A DNA stretch of 7,830 bases from Candidatus Latescibacterota bacterium (GCA_018667995.1 JABIQT010000316.1:1-7830), one strand, 5' to 3'. Positions 1-7,343 are shown, counted from the first letter of the stretch. Made by a program: numbers and translations. The notes: a model not told the origin generated them from the letters alone.

Positions 1-3000
1 GATTTCCTGATCGGCCTCGATACGCCCGCCAGAATGGCTCTCCTTCTGGTTTCCCTGATGGGGATCATCTTGGCAACAATCATGGGACTCATCCGCCCCC
101 TCCGCGGAATCCCCGATGACCTGCAGATCGCCCGATATATTGAGGAACAGCATCCCGAACTAAACGATGGGTTTGTGAGCGCAGTGGAATTTGAAGGCCA
201 GGAAATGGACGGCACCGCCCGAGTGTTTCTTGATCGCCTCGTTGGCCAGGTAACCGATCAGTCCCGGCAGATTGACTTTTCAAAAGTAATTGACCGCCGC
301 CGCCTCTATCAAGCCGAAGGGATGGCGGTTATTGCAATTGTCCTACTGGCTTTGTTTGCTATTCAGGATGTTGAGCTGTTTGGTCGCAGCGCCACACGAA
401 TAACCGCTCCATGGACGCGCCCGGGCACCCTACTATCTACAGAGCTTAGCGTCAATCCTGGTGACGCACGTATTCCCAGAGGAAGCAGTCAGGTTGTCGA
501 CGTGAAGCTGCTCGGAAAACTCGTACCATCTGTTCGCTTGATGTCACGTTTGGAGGGACAGGATGAATGGTATCCGGTTGAGATGTTTGAGACAGAAACG
601 TCGGGAGCATTTACCTACGAGCTTTCGGGTATCGCTGAACATACGGAATATTACGTAGACGCATCACCCGCTACTTCGGGGACATTCGCCATCACCGTGT
701 ATGATCCTCCTCGCGTTGAACAGATCGACGTAACCTACAGGTATCCGGCCTATACTGGGCTGTCCCGCAAGACTGAAGAGGATAAGGGAGACATAACTGC
801 CCCTGTTGGAACGACCGTCTCACTGGCCATCTCGGCGAACAAGGAAATCGAGAGTGGGCACTTAGCGTTCAGCAATGACAAATCGACGAATTTGAAAGTT
901 GACGGCATGCAAATGACCGGCGGGTTCAAGGTTACTGAAGACCTATCTTACACGGTGCAACTCGTTGATACCGATGATCTGAAGAATGAAAATCCCGTGG
1001 AGTATTATATTAGGGCTATCGCTGACAACATGCCACGTGTAACCATTAACAAACCAGGCAGAGACACGCAACTATCTCCAATAGACGAGATGGGCATAAG
1101 ACTCGAGGCCGAGGACGATTTCGGACTATCCTCGTTCAAGCTGACCTATACCGTGAACGGTGGCGAAGAGATAAGCGTTGATATCGGTACCGAATCAAAC
1201 AGAAAGAGCCGTACCCTGTGGGATGGCGAGCACTACTTGTATCTCGAGGAGCTGGCCGTTGTACCAGGCGATTTCATCTCCTACTATGCCGAAGCAAGCG
1301 ATCACCGCGGTGCTGAGGGGACGACGCGTACCGACATGTTTTTCACGACCATTCGGCCATTCGAGGAGATCTATAGGCAGGGCCAAGGAGGCGGAGGAGG
1401 CGGAGGAGGAGGCGTGGCCGGCCTGCAACCAGGAAAACTCAGCCAGGACCAGAAGGAGATTATTGCCGCTACATGGCGCGTAGATTCAAATCGAAGACAG
1501 GTGTCTGAAGAGCAGACCACGAATGATATGAACGCCGTGGCGGACGCTCAGGAAGCGCTAAGAACTCGTGTGGCGGAAGCTATCGACGTATTGCTTTTTC
1601 AGGGAGCCATGGATCCAGAGATGCAGGAAATGTCAGAACTTCTTCAGCAGTCTCAAGACCCGATGGTCAATGCGTCTAATGAACTAAGAGCGGGACGATC
1701 CGCGGAGGCACTCATACCTGAACGGGAGGCATTACATTACCTGCTCAAGGTTGATGCTCTGATTCGCGAGTTCATGGTGACTCAGCAGAATAATCAAGGA
1801 CAGAGTTCGGCACCGCTCGACATGACCGACACGTCGGAGCTCGAACTTAAGCGGGATGAAAATAAGTATGAAACGCTGGATCAATCAAATCAGTCGCAGC
1901 AGCAGCAACAAGAGACTGTCGATGAATCGTTGGAACGGGTGAAAGAACTTGCACGCAGGCAGCAGCAGCTCAATGAGCAGATGCGCCAGCTTGCCAACCA
2001 AGAACAACGATCCGAATCAGAAAAGCAGCGCGAACTTGACCGGCTTACACGCGAGCAACGTGATCTTCGCGAGCAGGCGGAGGAGATGTCACGCCAGCTT
2101 TCTGAGATGTCCCGCGAGCAGCAGAGCCAATCTCAATCATCATCGCAGCAACAGTCGCAACAGTCACAGCAGTCAATGCAACAAGCTTCAAACAGTCTTC
2201 GAGAGAGTTCAGATGAAATGGGGCAGTCCGCGCAGCAATTGCAGCGGAACAACCCGCAGGAGGCGTCTGGACAAGGATCACGCGCGCTGCAGCGGCTCCA
2301 AGACAGTGGTCAGCAGTTGTCGCGAGCACAGGGACGTTCACTGGAGGAAATGGTACGCGACGCGGTGCAGCAGGCCGATCAGCTAGCCGCCCAGCAAGAA
2401 CAGCTAGCTCGCGCAGTCGAAGAGCTGAAGAAAGAGGAAGATAGAGACTTTTCCGGCATCAAAGCCCGGGTAGAGGCACTCAACAACGGGCAGGGGAGTT
2501 TGTCCGAAGCGGACAAGGACCGCCAGACTGAGCAGTTTGTTCGTCGGCGCCTTAGTGACATTTCTGAAGCCAAGGAACAAACTGCAAGCGATCTGGATCG
2601 GTTGAAGGACGACCTAGAATTCCTATCAGGCCGGTCGGCTAGCGACCAGCCACAATCTGCAGAGGCACTACGGAAGGCGCTTCGTGATATTGATGAGGAG
2701 AATCTCGAGCAGAAGATCGATCGATCCAAGCGACTGCTTCAGCCAAATTCGCTGGAGCGGTCCGTAAAAACGGAGCAGGATCTTGCCCAGCAAATGGAAG
2801 AACTGGCGGATCAGATTCGCAGTGCTCAAGATCAATTCACGGTACCAGACCGCGATCAGCTGGCGCGAGAACAGGATCAGACGAGAGAGGCGATGTCCGA
2901 GTTCCAGGACTTACAACGCAGCCTGAACCGTATGCAGAGACGTTCCCCTTTGCCCGGTCAGGAGGAGGCATTGTCCCAACGATACCAAGGTCAACTTGAA

Positions 3001-3309
3001 GATTTGCAGGACCTCTCGGGTCAACTCCCGCAAAACTCACAGCAATCTCAGAACCTCCAAAATCAACTCAACCGAGCTGCTGCACTCGGCAACGAACCAT
3101 GGAAGATTGACAGGGCTGACTGGGATGAACTGCGGCAGGATATATCACGAGCTCTCATCGATGTACATAAGGACCTGGGAGCTCGAATGGACGGCGTCGT
3201 GGAACGAGAAAAGCTGTTCATGACGAGGGAAGAAGAGGTTCCCCCGCAGTACAGGGACTTGGTCAACAGGTATTACGAGAAACTCTCAAAGGAGTCCGAC
3301 GAGAGATAG
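1..3309 (+). CDS. DUF4175-like membrane-anchored coiled-coil protein (5' partial)
   Basis: The frame is open from base 1, so the ATG at 34 is probably internal and the true start lies left of the window. Residues here are counted from that ATG (1,091 aa). Two hydrophobic helices are visible, at about 1-20 and 97-113, and between them lies a conserved-looking stretch with HPELNDGFVSAVEF near 40-53. Residues 130-440 look beta-rich and probably lie outside the membrane. They carry two motifs I associate with this family: AEDDFGL near 359-365 and PGDFISYYAEASD near 411-423. Nine glycines (452-460) form a hinge. After it comes a long helical, Gln/Glu/Arg-rich coiled coil (about 490-1015) with Gln/Ser low complexity at 617-720. 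The C-terminus ends in EVPPQYRDLVNRYYEKLS, a typical ending for these proteins. Relatives usually sit beside MoxR ATPase, DUF58 and von Willebrand A genes, so that cluster is expected upstream. The biochemical role is unknown. Family assignment is from recalled motifs, not a search. Confidence 0.85.
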   Translation, partial: DFLIGLDTPARMALLLVSLMGIILATIMGLIRPLRGIPDDLQIARYIEEQHPELNDGFVSAVEFEGQEMDGTARVFLDRLVGQVTDQSRQIDFSKVIDRRRLYQAEGMAVIAIVLLALFAIQDVELFGRSATRITAPWTRPGTLLSTELSVNPGDARIPRGSSQVVDVKLLGKLVPSVRLMSRLEGQDEWYPVEMFETETSGAFTYELSGIAEHTEYYVDASPATSGTFAITVYDPPRVEQIDVTYRYPAYTGLSRKTEEDKGDITAPVGTTVSLAISANKEIESGHLAFSNDKSTNLKVDGMQMTGGFKVTEDLSYTVQLVDTDDLKNENPVEYYIRAIADNMPRVTINKPGRDTQLSPIDEMGIRLEAEDDFGLSSFKLTYTVNGGEEISVDIGTESNRKSRTLWDGEHYLYLEELAVVPGDFISYYAEASDHRGAEGTTRTDMFFTTIRPFEEIYRQGQGGGGGGGGGVAGLQPGKLSQDQKEIIAATWRVDSNRRQVSEEQTTNDMNAVADAQEALRTRVAEAIDVLLFQGAMDPEMQEMSELLQQSQDPMVNASNELRAGRSAEALIPEREALHYLLKVDALIREFMVTQQNNQGQSSAPLDMTDTSELELKRDENKYETLDQSNQSQQQQQETVDESLERVKELARRQQQLNEQMRQLANQEQRSESEKQRELDRLTREQRDLREQAEEMSRQLSEMSREQQSQSQSSSQQQSQQSQQSMQQASNSLRESSDEMGQSAQQLQRNNPQEASGQGSRALQRLQDSGQQLSRAQGRSLEEMVRDAVQQADQLAAQQEQLARAVEELKKEEDRDFSGIKARVEALNNGQGSLSEADKDRQTEQFVRRRLSDISEAKEQTASDLDRLKDDLEFLSGRSASDQPQSAEALRKALRDIDEENLEQKIDRSKRLLQPNSLERSVKTEQDLAQQMEELADQIRSAQDQFTVPDRDQLAREQDQTREAMSEFQDLQRSLNRMQRRSPLPGQEEALSQRYQGQLEDLQDLSGQLPQNSQQSQNLQNQLNRAAALGNEPWKIDRADWDELRQDISRALIDVHKDLGARMDGVVEREKLFMTREEEVPPQYRDLVNRYYEKLSKESDER
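1387..1413 (+). repeat. In-frame GGA/GGC tract encoding nine glycines
   Basis: Nine consecutive glycine codons, only GGA and GGC, form a short three-base repeat inside the first gene. They encode a flexible hinge between the beta-rich region and the coiled coil. Slippage in units of three would change hinge length without breaking the frame. Confidence 0.9.
1882..2193 (+). repeat. Gln/Ser-rich low-complexity coiled-coil segment
   Basis: This part of the first gene encodes residues about 617-720. It is dominated by Gln, Ser, Glu and Arg, with runs such as SQQQQQ and SSQQQSQQSQQS written in mixed CAG and CAA codons. The composition explains the long open shadow frames on both strands here, which I do not regard as genes. 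Confidence 0.8.
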
Positions 3310-3338
3310 TGCCTCCGAACGTGATCTCCCATGAATCC

Positions 3339-3390
3339 AAGGGGTGTGTTGGCGGGTGGGACTACCTGTCGAGACACCCCTTCTTAATGC
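3339..3390 (+). terminator. Candidate terminator or attenuator hairpin before the deacylase gene
   Basis: AAGGGGTGT (3339-3347) and ACACCCCTT (3374-3382) are perfect reverse complements, 9 bp, around a 26-base loop. Within the loop a small GGGT/ACCT pairing (3354-3357 with 3364-3367, one G-U) is possible. CTTAATG follows, so the U-tract is weak. It could end transcription of the first gene, attenuate the next one, or be an operator. The right arm ends only 14 bases before the deacylase ATG, and no Shine-Dalgarno is visible there. Confidence 0.4.
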
Positions 3391-3396
3391 CAAGTT

Positions 3397-4356
3397 ATGT
3401 CTACTGCCTTTATCACACACAATGTCTGCCTAAAACACGATCCCGGGCCTTACCATCCTGAACACGAAGGACGGCTATCAGCCATAATGGACACGCTACA
3501 GGATGCATCCAGACTCGGTCGATTAATCGTGGATGGGCAAGTTGAAGTTCATGTACCTCAGAAAGCAGAGGTGGAACTGCTGTCGACTATTCACTCTGGG
3601 GCCTACGTGGCTTCCGTTCAGGAGTGGTGTGAGAACGGACTTTCCGTGCTGCCGACCGGGGACACAAACATCTGTCCCGAGACGTACAATGCGGCGCTGA
3701 TGGCAGCCGGATCGGTCGTCGATGGTGTGACGTTAGTAATGACGGGAAAGAACAGCAATGCTTTTTGCGGTGTGCGCCCCCCGGGGCATCACGCGGAAAG
3801 CGACCGTGGGATGGGATTCTGCATTTTCAACAACGTGGCCCTCGGCGCCAAACATGCGCAATTACACTACGGTGTCGAGCGTGTGTACATTGTAGACTGG
3901 GATGTACATCACGGCAACGGTACCCAGGAGATATTTGAGAATGACTCATCCGTATTCTATGCGAGCATCCATCAGTCTCCACTGTATCCCTTTACAGGTA
4001 TGGCTTGGGAAACAGGTAGCGGTCAGGGTGAGGGCTATACCTTGAACATACCCGTAAAAGCAGGAGCTGGGAACGCCGAATATCTGCAGGCGTTTAAGGA
4101 AAGGATAGTACCTGCCGCTCAGACATTCCGTCCTGACCTGATAATGGTATCCGCCGGCTTTGATGCTCACACGGATGACCCGCTTGGGGGTACCGCGGTA
4201 ACCGAGGACGGATTCGCAGAAATGACCGAATTAATGGTCGAACTGGCGCACAGATGCTGTGACGGACGAATCGTCTCAGTCCTCGAGGGCGGGTACGACC
4301 TGGAAGCGCTCTCAAAGTGTGTCGAACGCCATGTAGGAGTCTTATCCAAAACATGA
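3397..4356 (+). CDS. Histone deacetylase family (class II-like) zinc deacylase
   Basis: This 319-aa protein spans a full arginase/deacetylase fold and is close to the usual length for single-domain bacterial members. The family removes acyl groups from lysine side chains or small acylated amines with one catalytic zinc ion; the substrate here cannot be read from the sequence. Visible motifs are HPEHEGR at 20-26, RPPGHHA at 127-133 (H131 and H132, charge relay), DWDVHHGNGTQ at 167-177 (zinc ligands D169 and H171), SAGFDAH at 252-258 (third ligand D256) and LEGGYD at 296-301. Y300 is the transition-state tyrosine, which class IIa enzymes replace with His, so this protein should be active. No signal peptide is seen, so it is probably cytoplasmic. 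The ATG at 3397 has no clear Shine-Dalgarno. An ATG at 3387 is out of frame. AcuC-like annotations are common for such proteins, but no acetoin genes are nearby to support that name. Confidence 0.93.
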   Translation: MSTAFITHNVCLKHDPGPYHPEHEGRLSAIMDTLQDASRLGRLIVDGQVEVHVPQKAEVELLSTIHSGAYVASVQEWCENGLSVLPTGDTNICPETYNAALMAAGSVVDGVTLVMTGKNSNAFCGVRPPGHHAESDRGMGFCIFNNVALGAKHAQLHYGVERVYIVDWDVHHGNGTQEIFENDSSVFYASIHQSPLYPFTGMAWETGSGQGEGYTLNIPVKAGAGNAEYLQAFKERIVPAAQTFRPDLIMVSAGFDAHTDDPLGGTAVTEDGFAEMTELMVELAHRCCDGRIVSVLEGGYDLEALSKCVERHVGVLSKT

Positions 4357-4360
4357 GGGA
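4355..4360 (+). promoter_or_regulatory. Shine-Dalgarno GAGGGA overlapping the deacylase stop
   Basis: GAGGGA begins inside the deacylase TGA (4354-4356) and lies 7 bases before the ATG at 4368. This favours 4368 as the start of the next gene over the ATG at 4353, which overlaps the stop as ATGA but has no comparable site. It also implies translational coupling of the two genes. Confidence 0.6.
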
Positions 4361-4367
4361 TTTCACT

Positions 4368-5132
4368 ATGTTACACTCTCTATTCCGAATCCTACTATTC
4401 GGTGCCGTCTTAACCTTTAATCTGCTACTGCCCAACAGTGCATCTGGCGCCATCGGTGCTCAGGTAAGTTACGACAGCGGAAATGATGTAGTAGGCGCGT
4501 ATGTCTCGATGCCGAACGGCCAGGGGCCCTACCCAGCTATAATCGTAATCCATGAGTGGTGGGGTTTGAACCAGTGGATCCGTGACAGCGCTGACCGTCT
4601 CGCTGAACAGGGATATGTCGTTCTTGCCGTCGATCTCTATCGAGGTGAGATGGCTGATAATCCGGAGGATGCCAATAGACTTAGCCGCAGCCTGCCCGGT
4701 CAGCAGGCTACGAATGATCTCAAAGCAGCATTCAATTACTTGAAATCACGCCAGGATGTCCGCTCTGACAAGATCGCAGCTGTGGGCTGGTCCACCGGGG
4801 GCGGGTATGCGCTTACGATGGCACTAACCACTCCCGACCTTGCGGCATGCGTGATCAACTACGGCCGGGTGGTGACCGAACCTGCCAGTATAGAGAAAAT
4901 AGCCTGTCCGGTTCTGGGTATATTCGGTGCGAATGACCGTACACTCCCTTCGCGCAGTATCCTCGCATTTGAAAAATCATGCAAAGAGGCGGGAAAGACA
5001 GTGGAAATTCACGTGATAGAAAATGCCGGTCAAGCCTTTATGAATAATACTCAACCACGCTATTTTGCTGCGGAGGCATCCGAGGTTGCGTGGGAACACA
5101 TTACCGTATTTCTTGATGGCCTCCTCCAATAA
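4368..5132 (+). CDS. Secreted dienelactone hydrolase family protein with altered triad
   Basis: From the ATG at 4368 the protein is 254 aa, an alpha/beta-hydrolase of the dienelactone hydrolase family. Residues 1-27 look like a Sec signal peptide: a basic residue at R7, a hydrophobic core at about 8-21, and likely cleavage after A-S-G near 27. There is no lipobox Cys, so the protein is probably periplasmic or exported. HEWWGLN at 62-68 carries the family glutamate E63. The nucleophile elbow GWSTGG at 140-145 has Ser142 where dienelactone hydrolases have Cys. The Asp is D190 (GAND), 48 residues on, the usual spacing. The position of the catalytic His, normally in AGHAF, reads AGQAF with Q222 (codon CAA), so the triad is Ser-Asp-Gln. 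No other His lies in a suitable place; H215 and H244 do not fit the pattern. The gene starts 11 bases after the deacylase stop. Starting at 4353 would add five residues. Family is secure; activity and substrate are not. Confidence 0.9.
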   Translation: MLHSLFRILLFGAVLTFNLLLPNSASGAIGAQVSYDSGNDVVGAYVSMPNGQGPYPAIIVIHEWWGLNQWIRDSADRLAEQGYVVLAVDLYRGEMADNPEDANRLSRSLPGQQATNDLKAAFNYLKSRQDVRSDKIAAVGWSTGGGYALTMALTTPDLAACVINYGRVVTEPASIEKIACPVLGIFGANDRTLPSRSILAFEKSCKEAGKTVEIHVIENAGQAFMNNTQPRYFAAEASEVAWEHITVFLDGLLQ

Positions 5133-5162
5133 ACAAGGACCGATAGCCCGTTGCAGCCTGGA

Positions 5163-5200
5163 AAAGCAGGCGTCACTATCAAGCGTCTGCTTTCTTCTTG
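5163..5200 (+). terminator. Intrinsic terminator after the hydrolase-like gene
   Basis: AAAGCAGGCG (5163-5172) pairs with CGTCTGCTTT (5184-5193) to give a 10-bp stem with one G-U wobble and an 11-base loop. It is followed by a pyrimidine/T-rich tail CTTCTTG, with the TTT of the stem adding to it. It starts 30 bases after the stop at 5132, where the end of the deacylase/hydrolase transcription unit would be expected. A smaller alternative GCCTG/CAGGC hairpin at 5156-5171 uses part of the same left arm. Confidence 0.65.
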
Positions 5201-5240
5201 TACTAGGTTAATACAGGAACTATGTTTCACCAACCATAAT
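5198..5240 (+). promoter_or_regulatory. Possible promoter for the aldo/keto reductase gene
   Basis: TTGTAC (5198-5203) and TATGTT (5221-5226) are 17 bases apart but match the sigma-70 boxes only moderately. TATGTTT also resembles the TAnnTTT element of Bacteroidota promoters. An alternative -10 is CATAAT (5235-5240), five of six matches, without a good -35. A promoter is expected between the terminator and the gene at 5272, but the exact site is weakly supported. Confidence 0.25.
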
Positions 5241-5271
5241 AAATCATGACCTAAGTGTTGGGGAAAGACCA

Positions 5272-6225
5272 ATGAAATACAGAACTCTTGGAAAGACTGA
5301 ACTTAGTGTTTCGGAGGTAGGGCTGGGAACAGTCGAGCTAGGTATAGACTATGGGATTCGAACGGGACTCGAATCGAATCAACCACCTGAGGCCGACGCC
5401 GTTTCACTACTGAACCGTGCTATCGATTGCGGGGTAAACCTGATCGACACTGCGGCAGCCTACGGAACGAGTGAGGAGATCATCGGCAGATCACTACACA
5501 CCCGTCGCGATGAGTTTTTTCTGGCAACAAAGAGTCTGCACTGGTCCGACAAGGGCCTTCCCATTACCGAGGTAAGGGAACGTATCTCAGCCTCGATCGA
5601 CCAGAGTCTCCGTCACCTGAAAACCGATGTGATTGATCTGATTCAAATACATGGTCGTGACGTTCCAATACTTGAGACGATGATGATCGACGAGGGCGAC
5701 GTCTTTGATGAATTAAGCAGAGCCCGCCAGGCAGGAAAAGTCAGATATATAGGATATTCCTCCTACAGCGCCCTGGCCTCTATGAAGATTATCGAGAACG
5801 GAAACTGGGATTCGTTACAAATTGCCTACAATATCTTCGATCAGAGGAACGCCGCGGCAGTCATACCAGAAGCCCACAAGGCAGGGATGGGCGTAATCAT
5901 CAGATCTGCCCTGCTCAAGGGGGCTCTGTCGGATAAAGCTGATCATCTACCTGACCACCTGGCAGAGCTCACGGTACGATCGAGAGCTCTGGGTGATCTA
6001 CTAGACGGGAATACGCCTACTGTTCCTCAGCTCGCGCTCCGATTTGTCTTGGACAACCCGCAGGTATCAAGCGTCATCGTAGGTGCAGACCGAACAGAAT
6101 ACCTGGATGAGGCTGTCTCGGTGTCCGACGGGATTAGATTACCGGCCTCACTGTACCAGCGCGCTATCAAACTAGCAATAGACGATCCAGAGCTGATCAA
6201 TCCAGCCACGTGGGGAATTCCTTGA
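5272..6225 (+). CDS. Aldo/keto reductase
   Basis: This 317-aa protein is a full-length aldo/keto reductase, a cytoplasmic NAD(P)H-dependent TIM barrel that interconverts carbonyls and alcohols, often of sugars or polyols. It opens with the usual short hairpin, MKYRTLGKTELSVSEVGLGT. The catalytic tetrad is complete: D59 in NLIDTAAAYG, Y64, K87 in FLATKS and H127 in DLIQIHGRD. Cofactor-side motifs include KVRYIGYSS (156-164), SLQIAYNIFDQR (181-192), RSALLKG (211-217), and SSVIVGADRTEYLDE (266-280), where R274 is in the position of the residue that usually contacts the cofactor phosphate or ribose. The ATG at 5272 follows a GGGGAAAG Shine-Dalgarno at 5260-5267. It lies behind a candidate terminator, so it probably starts a new transcription unit. 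The next gene, in the same direction 168 bases on, is a sugar-isomerase-like barrel, which suggests carbohydrate or polyol metabolism. The substrate cannot be read from sequence. Confidence 0.93.
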   Translation: MKYRTLGKTELSVSEVGLGTVELGIDYGIRTGLESNQPPEADAVSLLNRAIDCGVNLIDTAAAYGTSEEIIGRSLHTRRDEFFLATKSLHWSDKGLPITEVRERISASIDQSLRHLKTDVIDLIQIHGRDVPILETMMIDEGDVFDELSRARQAGKVRYIGYSSYSALASMKIIENGNWDSLQIAYNIFDQRNAAAVIPEAHKAGMGVIIRSALLKGALSDKADHLPDHLAELTVRSRALGDLLDGNTPTVPQLALRFVLDNPQVSSVIVGADRTEYLDEAVSVSDGIRLPASLYQRAIKLAIDDPELINPATWGIP

Positions 6226-6393
6226 TTGCAGGTACGTGGTTCAGAGCCGAAGAGTATTCGCCCACCAGACCGTACTTCAAGCCAGCTTCAACGCCGCAAC
6301 GGAAGGCCCAACATAGAGTAATAGCGAGACAAATGGTGGCCATTCGTTCCCATCTTTACCGTACTTGCCCTGAATCCTCCGAATAGGTTGGCC

Positions 6394-7248
6394 ATGCTAC
6401 AACTCGCATATCAGACCATTACCTGGCGCGACGACTTTGCCGCCGCACTTTCAGATATCTCCCAAGCTGGGTACACTGGCTACGAGACTTTCAGTTTCCC
6501 ACCGAATGCAACGGACAGCTGGCCCGGTTATGTAGACCGTCTCGCCCGCGCCTACACAGAACGACCGGGTACATACCTTCAGACCAACTCTTATAGTTCG
6601 CCTGAGGGTATCGTCGAACTGGGCAATCACTATGGCTTGAGATTGACATCTATGTATTGCTCCGGAAGGTTTATAGATCCGGAAATCAATGATGCTGAAA
6701 TCGAAGCGATCCTGAACGCGGCACGATTCCTAAAAGAAGCTGGATGTGAACATCTGATTCTGGGTGGGGGAATGAACTTAGACGAGACGTATAGCAATAG
6801 TGACTATGAACTATTCTTCGAAACCGTGCAGAAGATAGGAATGGGCTGCCTTAAAGAGGGAGTAACGGCTTGCTATCATCCCCATTCTGGAACCATGATC
6901 GAGACGGCAGAACAGCTCAGCAGTTTCTGCATGGAGACGGATCCGGCCTTGATAGCATTGGCCCCCGATGTGGCCCACCTGATTCGGGGAGGAGCAGATC
7001 CGGCTCAGACGATCTACAAATACGCAGATCGAATCAAGTACCTTCATCTAAAGGACATTAAAGACAACGAGTTTCTGGAGTTGGGGGAGGGAACGATTAA
7101 TCTTGCCGAGATTGTCCGAGCCTTGATCGAAACTGGCTACTCGGGGTGGGCCGTCGTCGAGCTTGATGATGCGACCGGATCCCCACTCGAGAGTGCCATA
7201 AAAAGCCGAAGATTCCTGGAGCAAACTATAGATGATTGCACGAACTGA
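6394..7248 (+). CDS. IolE-like sugar phosphate isomerase/epimerase (xylose isomerase-like TIM barrel)
   Basis: From the ATG at 6394 the protein is 284 aa, the usual length for the AP-endonuclease-2/xylose-isomerase-like barrel family, whose members isomerise, epimerise or dehydrate sugars and inositols using a divalent metal. It starts LQLAYQTITW, a pattern common in IolE-like proteins. Further motifs are YHPHSGT at 161-167 (H162, H164), PDVAHLIRGGADP at 191-203 (D192, H195), IKYLHLKDIK at 214-223 (H218, K220, D221), and GWAVVELDDA at 251-260 (E256, probable last metal ligand). The His-rich YHPHSGT replaces the Glu found in many other family members, as in the inosose dehydratase branch. An in-frame TTG at 6388 could start two residues earlier, but AGG at 6385-6387 is well spaced only for the ATG. 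The 168 bases before it hold no clear promoter and only a weak AATGG/CCATT hairpin (6332-6344). No other inositol genes are in the window, so true IolE function is not shown. Confidence 0.88.
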   Translation: MLQLAYQTITWRDDFAAALSDISQAGYTGYETFSFPPNATDSWPGYVDRLARAYTERPGTYLQTNSYSSPEGIVELGNHYGLRLTSMYCSGRFIDPEINDAEIEAILNAARFLKEAGCEHLILGGGMNLDETYSNSDYELFFETVQKIGMGCLKEGVTACYHPHSGTMIETAEQLSSFCMETDPALIALAPDVAHLIRGGADPAQTIYKYADRIKYLHLKDIKDNEFLELGEGTINLAEIVRALIETGYSGWAVVELDDATGSPLESAIKSRRFLEQTIDDCTN

Positions 7249-7342
7249 TTACTCCCCGCTTCACGCAATTCGGCTGTTTCAGGACCAGGCATGCCTGGAG
7301 CGATTCCTGAAGAACCCCTCCGTATATCTGGCAAAACTTTAG
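7232..7342 (+). pseudogene. Possible YHS-domain fragment (36 codons)
   Basis: An ATG at 7232 opens a 36-codon frame that overlaps the end of the sugar-isomerase gene by 17 bases and stops at TAG 7340-7342. Its second half, LFQDQACLERFLKNPSVYLA, has the spacing of the C-terminal half of a YHS domain: F16, C21, F25, N28-P29, Y32-L33. YHS domains usually read FCS..C...F..NP..YL, so the first Cys of the pair is Gln17 here. The N-terminal half with its DPVCGM-type motif is absent, and the bases before belong to the isomerase gene. This could be a relic, a tiny real protein or chance. No Shine-Dalgarno is evident. Confidence 0.3.
7285..7298. repeat. Perfect 14-bp palindrome CCAGGCATGCCTGG
   Basis: The sequence is its own reverse complement over 14 bases. 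As RNA it would give a five-base-pair stem with a CATG loop and no T-run, so it is not an obvious terminator. It lies inside the YHS-like frame. Its role is unknown and it may be chance. Confidence 0.5.
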
Positions 7343-7343
7343 T

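Noticed and set aside
34-36. ATG at 34 as the start of the first gene
   Set aside because: The frame is open to the window edge with residues DFLIGLDTPAR before it, which fit the family, and no Shine-Dalgarno precedes the ATG.
1949-2386. 145-codon + strand open frame inside the first gene
   Set aside because: It is a frame shadow of the Gln-rich coiled coil; the translation is Arg/Ser/Cys-rich with no domain or membrane pattern.
2379-2729. 116-codon - strand open frame
   Set aside because: Its Ser/Arg-rich translation is the antisense of Glu/Gln/Leu codons in the coiled coil.
4094-4453. 119-codon - strand open frame across the deacylase/hydrolase junction
   Set aside because: It lies antisense to two well-supported genes, is Arg/Pro-rich and shows no recognisable motif.
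6269-6366. ACCGTACTT occurring twice (6269-6277 and 6358-6366) before the IolE-like gene
   Set aside because: A single nine-base direct repeat 89 bases apart is weak, has no dyad symmetry and no promoter context.
6222-6386. 54-codon open frame (TTG start) overlapping the aldo/keto reductase stop
   Set aside because: No ATG at its start, no clear ribosome-binding site and no recognisable motif in the basic, low-information translation.
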